Below are positions 56,172-64,000 of a stretch of 64,000 nucleotides of DNA, one piece after another (positions within the stretch are counted from its first letter, which is position 1; every line of letters begins with the position of its first letter). The stretch covers positions 1 through 64,000 of the forward strand of contig JAIVFJ010000208.1 of assembly GCA_025765615.1 (NCBI GenBank), written 5' to 3'. The DNA comes from Zopfochytrium polystomum (lineage: Eukaryota; Chytridiomycota; Chytridiomycetes; Chytridiales; Chytridiaceae). The position numbers and the translations under genes are program-made. The notes under the pieces were generated by a model, which worked only from the letters and a program-made list of their open reading frames with translations, was not told where the DNA came from and made no database searches.

Positions 56172-57184
56172 ATGGACCTCTTACGATCGCCTGCCGTTGA
56201 TGCGGCCTCCGAGATCTTGGCCAATGCTAGCACAACAGCCACAAATTCGCCGCTTGGATCGCCCCCATCCACCCTTATGCTACTTGCTACAACTGTAGTC
56301 GGCTGCTGCTTTTTCGCTTCCTTCAGCGTACTGCACATGCTGTTCTTCGAGAGATGGACGGACTGGCTGTATTACGAAAAGAAGATTCTCAAACGGAGGC
56401 AGCCACTCGGAAAGGTGGACAAACAAGAGCGTCTTCTCTTTGAAAACTTTAGTTGAGTATTCGCTTCTGCTCTTTTGCGTTCTTTTGGCGGCCTAGGGTA
56501 CACGAGCGGATATCTTACACCAGCCCAGTCGATACCGTCGTTCTTGCTTTCTTCCCCGTGCTCCTCCGCGCAAACTCGATTTTTACCGGAATCTTCACAA
56601 ACACGACCGACTTCACCTTCAAGCCGCTCGACATCCTGGCGTCTAATTTGATCGTCTACCTCTCGTTCGACACCGTTTACTACTTTGCCCACCGTATCCT
56701 CCACGAATCACCCTTTCTTTACCGCACCATTCACAAGCGCCACCATGACTCGCTCCCCGTCCACGTGTTCTTGACTGCTAAGGCCCACATCCTGGAAAAC
56801 ATAATTGCCGTCTCCCCAGCCTTGATCTTGTGGAATTTTATAACCATGACGTTCATCACGAAAGGGGTCTTCAACTTTTGGACGATCATGCTTCCAAATT
56901 TGACCATGATTATGGAGTTCAATACGGCCCACGCTGGGTATCTTGATCACTGGACCATGTATGTGGTGTCGCCGCTGCAGTGGAGCATCAAGATTCTTCC
57001 GTTTGCGAGGCGAGTTGCGGCGGAGCACGAAAACCATCACTTGATGGTCACCAAGAACTACGCACCGATGTTCCGGCATTTCGATCTTCTTGGCGGTACG
57101 CACGAAGGCCCCGCTGTGGAAAAGTACCAGACTGCGGATGTCATTGAGCAAACGTTCAAGCCAAGGAAGGCAAAGTCAAACTAG
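56172..57184 (+). CDS. Fatty-acid hydroxylase/sterol-desaturase superfamily membrane protein
   Basis: Exon 1 56172-56451 encodes 'MDLLRSPAVDAASEILANA', a first membrane segment ('LLATTVVGCCFFASFSVL') and 'DKQERLLFENF'. The second exon carries the rest up to 57184. Joining at acceptor 56528 (AGCCCAG) keeps the frame; an acceptor at 56496 would not. The His motifs of the di-iron superfamily are complete: 'HRILH' (HX3H), 'HKRHH' (HX2HH) and 'HENHH' (HX2HH), plus 'NTAHAGYLDHW'. Such ER enzymes hydroxylate or desaturate sterols, fatty acids or alkylglycerols; which substrate cannot be told. 57185-57525 is intergenic. Confidence 0.8.
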
Positions 57185-57525
57185 TAGTAGTATGTGAATC
57201 ATCTTTTCTTGCACTCCAAGGCCCCAACTTCTTTTTTTCCCACACTTTTTCCAGCTACTTGCTTCCTCATTTAATGAGACTCTCCTTTGACATCAAATCA
57301 GCTTGTCCATGAGTCTGTTTCACCCCGCCTCTTATTACGTTTGTTGCTTTGCTGTTTGCTTCTTTGTTTTTTGGGACCTCTGTCACTTCTTCTAGCAGCG
57401 ACTTTCTCTCTTTCTACAAAATGACTGGAATCAAAAAGATTGAGTTCGATATCTCTCCTGGAGTCTCGTAGTCGTGCGGGCGTTGTTTCGACGCATCGCT
57501 TTGGGCCGCCCGATGTTGGTGGCAA

Positions 57526-59078
57526 ATGACTTCTGAACCCGTGCCACTCCCGGATACCCAATCTCAGCTAGTTCCAACCGCACTTAGAGCGAAAATGTCG
57601 TCCGAACACCTACCCGCCCCTCCTTCGGAACGAGAGGCACAGACCTCGATCGAGTCCACCACCAAGAGCCAGAGCAGCGACGAAGTCGGAACGGAGAGTG
57701 ACGATCCTGCCACCAGTATCAACGATCTCATTACTCCTCCTTTCACCATCCCCTCGATCGTCTCCACGATCTGCGAATTCCTCGAACCCCCTCAGCGCAG
57801 CGGTTCGCCCTCGCCACACTGCACCAGCTCAAGACTGTACAAGCCGGAGCGCTGACTGCAGTCCTCTCGTCGGCAGCTGCGGCGGCGACGCAGACTACGT
57901 CGACGTCGGCTGGGACGAGCGCGTCCTCTGAACTGGCGGCGAACTGGTTTGCGAATACCGATCGCCTCGCCCTCGTCCGCGATCGCGGCGGAAACGCCGG
58001 TCGCCGATTCCTCACCGCCTCTCTGCGGCGCGCAGTACTCCGTGCAAGCTGCCGCGGCGACGTCGAAGCGCTTCGGTGGTGGGTGGGTGGCGGCGGAGAA
58101 AAAGCGGCCCATGTTGAGGACGGGACGAACAAGGAGATCGGGTCTCCCGGTAGCCGGCTCCACATAGACTTGGAGGCTCTGTACCACGCCTGCATGAACG
58201 GACACGTGGAGGTCCTCCGGTGGTGGCGCGGGAGCTTCCCGGACGCGGCGGTTTTGCTGGAAGCTCGTGCGGTGGACGCGGCGAGCATGTTTGGCAGGGT
58301 CGACGTGCTCGAGTGGTGGAAGACCATCGCGGTCGGTGGGACGGATCCGAACGCTGCCGACGCCGGCGCGCACGATCCAGGTGAAGGCAGCTCTTCGCGG
58401 CCGTCGCCTCGGTCCGCACCCCCACCCCTACTGGCTTACTCGGCGTCCACAATGGACTCGCCCCTCACACCTGTTGCGGCCCTGCAGTGGTGGCGCGACA
58501 GCGAACTGCCCCTCCGCTACACAGCGTCCGCGATGGACCACGCCAGCGGGTTGGGACAGCTCGAAAAGCTCGAGTGGTGGCGCGGCAGCGGGCTGGACCT
58601 TCGATACTCGATCCTCTCGATGGGCGGCGCGAGCTCCAACGGCCACGTCGCCGTCCTGCAGTGGTGGCTGGACAGCGGCCTGGAGCTCAAGTTCACGTAC
58701 CGCAGCATCGACTGGGCCAGCAAGCGCGGGAACGTGGCGGTGCTGGAGTGGTGGAAGCAGAGCGGCCTCGAGTTTGCGTACACGCACAGCGCCGTCGACG
58801 GCGCGGCCGAGTCTGGGCGCACGAACGTGCTCGACTGGTGGATTGGCAGCGGGTTCGATTTGAAGTACACGGCGCACGCGGTGGACAACGCCTCGCGTTG
58901 TGGACGCCTGGATGTGCTTGAGTGGTGGCGTGAGAATGGTCTTGATTGGGAAGTATACGGATGCGCGGTCACGTGAGCGCGCCAGAATGGCCACAACGAC
59001 GTTGTCGCCTGGTGGGACGAATTTCGCAATCGGCAACCCACAGCGAAGGAGGGCTTGTCTTCCCTGTTGCTGTCATAG
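57526..59078 (+). CDS. LQWW-type ankyrin-repeat protein with one frameshift and an in-frame TGA
   Basis: The first frame (start 57526 or 57595) holds a Ser/Glu-rich leader and 'IPSIVSTICEFLEPP', similar to the F-box-like leader of its relatives. Near 57795 the frame must change to continue as 'RFALATLHQLKTVQAGAL'. About ten repeats follow, e.g. 'LEWWRGSGLDLRYSILSM', 'LQWWLDSGLELKFTYRSI', 'LEWWKQSGLEFAYTHSAV' and 'LEWWRENGLDWEV'. The frame ends at TGA 58974-58976, but the same frame continues 'ARQNGHNDVVAWWDEFRNR' to a TAG at 59078. Relatives have Trp at this point, so TGG changed to TGA. Likely a protein-binding scaffold; either damaged or read through. Confidence 0.65.
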
Positions 59079-59285
59079 CCTGTAATGTATCTTTTGTTTG
59101 TAATAACATGTCCCGAAGGAGGTTTTCTGAGTTTGTGAGTTTCTTTCTTGTCTGTTTGTTCTCCGGATTCGAACTCCGGTGTGCGCTGCTCTGAAAGACC
59201 TCTCCCACCCGCCCTGGTGCGCACTCCATACTGACGTGGGGTGCCCGCTGGGAGGGAGAGAGAAATACATATCCTTAGCCCACTA

Positions 59286-59564
59286 TCATTTCTGCTTCAC
59301 CCTCTTCCTTACCCTTCGGGATCTTCTCTGCGATAGGAAGGAGTTGGTTGACAAGCAAGCACCACTCCAACAAATCGGGAAGCCACCCACACACAATTCT
59401 CTTTCCACTTTAGGCAGATTGGGGCTCCCATGGCTCAGACGCGCTCCCTTTGTCCCCTCCCTTGCTCCGGACTGTTCTCCACCATCGTCTGACGGCAGGG
59501 CGACGACAACAGCTGCGCTCACCACGGCGGCGACAAATACAACAGGGAAGATCGTCTTGGGCAT
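59286..59564 (-). CDS. Small secreted protein, Cys-containing
   Basis: 92-aa frame beginning with a clear signal peptide ('MPKTIFPVVFVAAVVSAAV' then VVALPSDD). The mature part has three Cys in 'ELCVGGFPICWSGACLS' and a strongly basic end ('RRSRRVRKRVKQK'). A TATAAAAG box lies at 59629-59636 on the minus strand, about 65-72 bp before the ATG, which supports transcription. No family recognised. The basic end could be intronic read-through. Confidence 0.45.
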   Translation of the reverse strand: MPKTIFPVVFVAAVVSAAVVVALPSDDGGEQSGAREGTKGARLSHGSPNLPKVERELCVGGFPICWSGACLSTNSFLSQRRSRRVRKRVKQK

Positions 59565-59628
59565 TTGAGAGAGTTTTTTGAATCGGTGAAGAGGTTGGTT
59601 CTACTCTTTCCTTCATTTTCGCTTCATC

Positions 59629-59636
59629 CTTTTATA
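59629..59636 (-). promoter_or_regulatory. TATA box of the small secreted protein gene
   Basis: TATAAAAG on the minus strand, 65-72 bp before the ATG at 59564. 59637-60256 contains short frames on both strands that I cannot support. Confidence 0.45.
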
Positions 59637-60256
59637 TGCATCATAAAACTTCTTTTTTGAACCCGCTGCCCCGTGACTGCGCCGTAGCACGATCTCTTGC
59701 AAAGCAGCTTCAACCGGCGAAGGAAACAGAAAAGCGGGGCTTTGTTCGTGTGGCGCAGTAGCTTGATCCGAGCCGGCCTCTCGTCGACCGCAACCGTGTG
59801 CAGCTTTTAGATTGGAGATGCCGGTCGCGGATTCCATCTTTCACGCCTCCAGCAACTACCACCGCGAAATACTTGCGGAACTGACGCCGTCCTGTCACCA
59901 TCCTCCGGGAAGCCATTCGCGATTGCCGCCGCCAACTTTTTCACCAAACCCTTCCCAGACAGCGTTGACGACCAAGGCCAAAGTCAAACACAGGCCCAAC
60001 GATTATCCGCAAGAGATGTTCGTATTCGAGGGCCAGCACCCACTCGTCTTCCGCCCCTCCCTGGACGCCGCGCTGCGTCGCCACGGGCACCGTCCGCGTA
60101 GGATGTGTCGAGGCAACGCCTGGCCATGGTATAGGTCAGTCCGCGTGGCCGTCGGCTCGCAAAATCGGCTTCGTAGCGCTATTTGACTAAAAGTATCCAC
60201 AACATTTACCGGACATTTTCAAATGTCCCACCAAGCTCAAACATAGTAAATCATAA

Positions 60257-61445
60257 TCAAACATCGCTCTTTGACAGCAAACCGCTCGTTTGCCACCAGG
60301 TTTGAACACTTTTCGCCAGTTTTGACTCCACCAGGGACGCGTCATACTTGAGCACGAGTCCGCTCTCAAGCCACCAGTTGAGCACCACGATTTGTCGAGA
60401 ACGGCTTGCGCTCTCCAAAGCGGAGTTGTACTTGAGCTCCAAGCCACTGTCCTTCCACCATTGCAAAACGTTCAAATGCCCAGCAAGGCTTGCTTGATCC
60501 AAAGACCTTTCCGTGTATCTCAGCTCCAATCCTGAGTCCTTCCACCACTGAAGAACTGCGGTACTGCCGCTGGCGCTGGCTTGGTCAATCGCGGTGGAGC
60601 TGTACTTGAGATTAAGCCCACTGTTTTTCCACCATTCCAGCATTTTGACGTCGCCGCAGCCAAAGACGCTGTTTACGTTCATGCAGTCGTCCGAGTATCT
60701 GAGTTCGAGCCCGCTGTTCCTCCACCAGTCCAGCACGTAAGTCAGCCCCCTAACGCTGGCCCCATCAATCGCCATACTGGAGTACTTCAAATCCAAGCCG
60801 CTGTCGCGCCACCACTGCAGAACGGCCACGTTCCCAGCCTCGCTTGCCGCGTTCATCGCATTCTCAGAGTACCGAAACTCCAAACCACTCTGCCTCCACC
60901 ACTGCAGAATCGCCACCCTCGCCGGCCGTACTAAACACGTCAAAGTCGGGCGGCGGGCACTTTACCTGCAGCCCGCTCTTCAACCACCAATCTAGCACCG
61001 CGAAGTGCTTGTTGCACGTCGCCCATTTCATCGCCGCCGCGCCGTACTCGAGCTCCACCGGCTGCGTCTTCCACCACTCCAAGACGCCGACGTGGCCGTT
61101 CTTGCTGGCGGCGACGATCGCCTCCTCGGAGCAGCTGAATTCCAGACCCGTGTCCTTCCACCACTGCAGCGCGGCGACGCTTCCGCCCGCGCTCGCTTCG
61201 ATCATGACGCGATGCGGGGTGTGGGTTCCGACGATCTGGCCGTTCCGGTGCAGCAGCGACAGCAGCTCGACATTGTTGGTGCGGCTGGCGCGCGTGAAGA
61301 TGTCGCCGACGAGGACGCAGAGAAAGGTGGCTTGGGTGCGCTCGAAGCGTAGCAAGGTCGCGACGCGGTATCGGTCCGTTGGTTCGTGGATGTAGCCGCA
61401 GATCACTGAGGCGATCTCGGAGTGAGCAAAGGTGGGCCACCGCAT
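60257..61445 (-). CDS. LQWW-type ankyrin-repeat protein, one frameshift
   Basis: Starts 'MRWPTFAHSEIASVICGYI' (F-box-like leader, 'RYRVATLLRFERTQATFL'), then three repeats ('LQWWKDTGLEFSCSEEAI', 'LEWWKTQPVELEYGAAAM', 'LDWWLKSGLQVKC'). Near 60940 one base is missing: the frame carries on one position over as 'ARVAILQWWRQSGLEFRYS'. Eight repeats of about 26-35 residues follow, ending 'WWQTSGLLSKSDV' at 60257. The repeat has the ankyrin pattern with an invariant WW and GLELKY core. With the missing base the protein would be about 395 aa. Divergently arranged with LTV1. Confidence 0.7.
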
Positions 61446-61515
61446 GATCTTTGCCGGACAGGTGAATCAATTGCGCCGTGCTTTCTTTCTTACTTTCTTT
61501 TCGTGACAAGGCAGG

Positions 61516-64000
61516 ATGGCTCCATCAGAGGCGACAACACCAGCCTCCGCTGCCGACACCGCCTCTCCCTCCATGACCCACACCACCGCAACCGCCGCGC
61601 CCTCTCGGAAACCTCGATCCGCAAAGCCGTCCCGACGGCGCTTCATCGACCCCAAAAAGTCCGTCACCTTCCAAGTCGTCCACCGATCGCAGCGCGACCC
61701 AGCCCTCGCAGACCCCAACGCTTCCCGCCTCGTCCTGCGAGAGGTCCCGCACAGCGGGAACCTCCAACGGGTAAGCACCCTGTGCCAGAAGCACAACTTC
61801 AAAACCCGCACCCCGATCGCCTCAACAGCCTACTTTGATACTGAATGAAAATGCCGGGGGTGGATCAATTTCCATCTCGGGTTGCAGAAAAAGATCGTCC
61901 TCCCCACCGCCCAGGACACCGTCCCGGACCTCGACGTCATCGACCGGGGAGAGTACCTCTCCTCCGACTTTGGCGGCGAATACTATGACGACGACGAGGA
62001 AGAGGGCGGCAGCGAGTTTGACGATGCGCGCAGCTACAAGAGCGATCGGTCTCGCGGCACGATCGTGTCCAAGGTCGCGGCGAGCGTCGCAGCGAAGGAG
62101 GACCCGTCGATGTACGGGATCTACTTTGACGATCAGGAGAGCTACGATTACATGAAGCATCTGAAGTCGATTGGGGACGATCCGTCGGCGGTATTTGTGT
62201 CGGCGAGAGGAGCGAAGGAGGGGAGGACGGGGATCCACTTTAGGGTGAGATTTTTTGTTGTTTTTCGATCGCGCTCTCTTGGTGTCGATTGACCGACGAT
62301 TTGCGCTGCAGGAGGAGACGGCGAGCGTGGCCATGAGCACGTCGGGGCGGCGGAAAGTCCAGTTTGACCTCCCGAGCGAGTCGATGCCGTCACAGTTTGA
62401 GACTCGGGTGGGTTTGCTGAACCAAGAGCCGACCGTCGACAGTGAGTGTTATTCCTGTGAGTTATGTTTTATGAGAGCTGAACTCTTTGATCCGTACACC
62501 TCGATAGTCTTGGATGTCGAACCGGAAATGCGCGAGGTTTTATACGCACTGGACGATGAAGAGTACGTCGAAGACGACGTGGACGACTTTTTCGCCGCTC
62601 TTGATGCGGACGAGGTTCCGGAGGGGCTTAATCTGATACCGGAAGACACGTTTGTGCCGAGAAGACCTGCTGATATTGATGACGATGAATACGATGAGGA
62701 CGCAGTGCCAGATGTGGACGAAGAGAGCGATGAAGAGGAACCAGAGTGGTTCAGGGAATACCGAAAGTGCGCTCTGCGTCTGCATTTGATCCCTTTTATT
62801 TCACTGACCTGCACGTGCATTACAGATTCAAGAAAAGCGGAAAGCAAAGGGACGATGACGCAGAGGAGGAAGAGGACGAACGGGACGGACGAAAAACGGC
62901 GATATCGGCTCTGTCGATGACCTCATCGGCAATGGTCCGGACAAAGCAACTGACGCTCCTGGACGACAAGTTTGACGAGCTGCTGAGGAAGGAGTACGAT
63001 AATGACGACGATGACTCGTACGAAGAGAATTTGGACCCGTCAAACCCGAACGCTCGCAAGACAATCGACCTGAACTCGTACGGCCGCCGTGGTTTCGGCT
63101 ACGAAGACGACGGCGACCGAGAGAGCGTGGCCGCCTCCAAAGCGCAACCCTCCGTCGGCCGGAAACACCTCAACGCCGCCCTAGAAGCCTTCCTCACCGA
63201 GACCGAAGTCGTCGGTCGCAGCCGCCGCACCAAGATCATCCCGCGGCGGATATCCGGCCACACGGGCATCGACGCGCTCCGCGGCGCGCTCACGGCGCCG
63301 CTGGAGCCGGGCGACGGCGACGCGGCGGTCGTCAAGCAGCAGATCGCGCAGCGCGGTGAGGAGATGACGGCGGAGCTCGAGGCCGAGGTCGGCGGGGCCG
63401 CGCTGGACGAGGAGCTGGAGCGCGAGGTCGCGGCGGAGGAGGAGGCGAGGGGCAGGGGCAAGGAGCGGTGGGATGTCGAGACGATCATGTCGACGTACTC
63501 GAATGTTTACAACCGGCCGAAGCTGATTGCGGCGGTCGAGCGGACGGCGCCGAAGATTCGGTTTGTGAAGGGGCGACGGGTGGTTGTGGAGGCGCCGGCG
63601 GAGAAGGGCGATGTGGAGAGCGCCAAGCCTGGACAGAGGGATATCGGAGCTGAGGATGAGGATGGAGAGGAGGACGAATTCGATGAAGAGGAGGGCGCTG
63701 AGAGGGGTGAGTTACTGCATTTCCATTCCTCTGACTAGTTGCTTATATGTAACCCACTTCCACAGTCAACCTTGGTGCGGCAAGAAGTAAAAATGAAACG
63801 AAAGAAGAAAAGAAGGCTCGCAAGCAGGCAGTGAAGGAACAACGAAAGGTACTGACAAGTGGACCCGTTGTTTGCCCGGTCTTCTGCCTTATCAACTCAC
63901 CATTTGCGGTGGCGTCCGTGTTTTCCTTGCCTTTTGTTTGTTTCCGCAGAGCCGGCGAAACGAAAAGAAGGAGCTGAAGGACGCGTTCAAGAAGGAGTCC
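61516..64000 (+). CDS. LTV1: LTV1, 40S ribosome biogenesis factor (3' end beyond window)
   Basis: Exons 61516-61770, 61888-62244, 62312-62441, 62508-62766, 62826-63706, 63766-63848 and 63950 to beyond 64000, with matching phases. Family features: 'RRFIDPKKSVTFQVVHRSQ' at the N-terminus, 'SMYGIYFDDQESYDYMKHL', 'LDVEPEMREVLYALDDE', acidic 'YVEDDVDDFFAALDADE', 'LLDDKFDELLRKEYDNDDD', 'METIMSTYSNVYNRPKLI'-like 'ETIMSTYSNVYNRPK', and a basic end 'KKARKQAVKEQRK' and 'SRRNEKKELKDAFKKES'. LTV1 binds the head of pre-40S particles and assists Rps3/Rps20 incorporation and nuclear export. Acidic and basic tracts are normal for the family. Nearly complete. Confidence 0.93.

Noticed and set aside
59160..59182. 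tRNA T-arm-like hairpin (TTCGAAT flanked by CCGG)
   Set aside because: The stem does not pair in tRNA register and no acceptor, D or anticodon arm surrounds it.

Overview
The window looks like nuclear DNA of an early-diverging, probably zoosporic fungus (Chytridiomycota or Blastocladiomycota). It is GC-rich, genes have short GT-AG introns (about 45-200 nt), and there is a three-exon fungal beta-tubulin, an LTV1 ribosome-biogenesis gene, ABCG and ABCC transporters, and several genes built from 'LQWWKDSGLELKY'-type ankyrin repeats, which I associate with such fungi. The lineage is an inference from gene content. No prokaryotic, viral or autonomous transposon gene was recognised.

Layout. 0-4.3 kb: remains of a GH5 endoglycoceramidase-like gene, an ankyrin/F-box-like gene with frameshifts, and an ankyrin relic. 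4.9-14.8 kb: five tandem plus-strand paralogues of a three-exon secreted protein (here Family A). Exon 1 encodes a signal peptide and pro-segment ending in a dibasic site, exon 2 a Lys/Gly-rich cationic block, and exon 3 a very acidic Asp/Glu repeat tail. An ankyrin gene and two relics lie between the copies. 15.7-17.6 kb: three U1 snRNA gene copies, two of them inside a near-perfect inverted duplication, around a broken LigB-type dioxygenase. 18-23 kb: two more GH5 relics, an intact SDR gene and an uncharacterised multi-exon gene. 23.3-30.5 kb: ABCG half-transporter, beta-tubulin, and a SANT-domain nuclear protein. 30.5-33 kb: a long stretch without a recognisable gene.

33-48.4 kb: six paralogues of an unrecognised GPI-anchored cell-surface protein family (here Family B; 'NQYCVGDSIAYSLDL' signature). 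The first is separated from the other five by a BBE-type FAD oxidase, a coproporphyrinogen oxidase relic and a laccase. Together this looks like a secreted/cell-surface module. One member carries two ectodomains in tandem and one is broken by a deletion. 48.7-64 kb: an uncharacterised basic/helical protein, a full-length ABCC transporter (8 exons, about 1361 aa), a fatty-acid-hydroxylase/sterol-desaturase protein, two LQWW ankyrin genes, a small secreted protein, and LTV1, which runs off the right edge.

Two things stand out. First, two independent tandem families of secreted proteins, whose domain layout I cannot match to a described system. Second, a high density of recent duplication and decay: partial genes, single-base frameshifts, a TGG-to-TGA change, and multiplied snRNA genes. 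Several otherwise intact genes carry exactly one or two 1-nt frameshifts, so some breaks could be assembly errors; reads or transcripts would decide. Exon boundaries were worked out by hand from splice motifs and phase.
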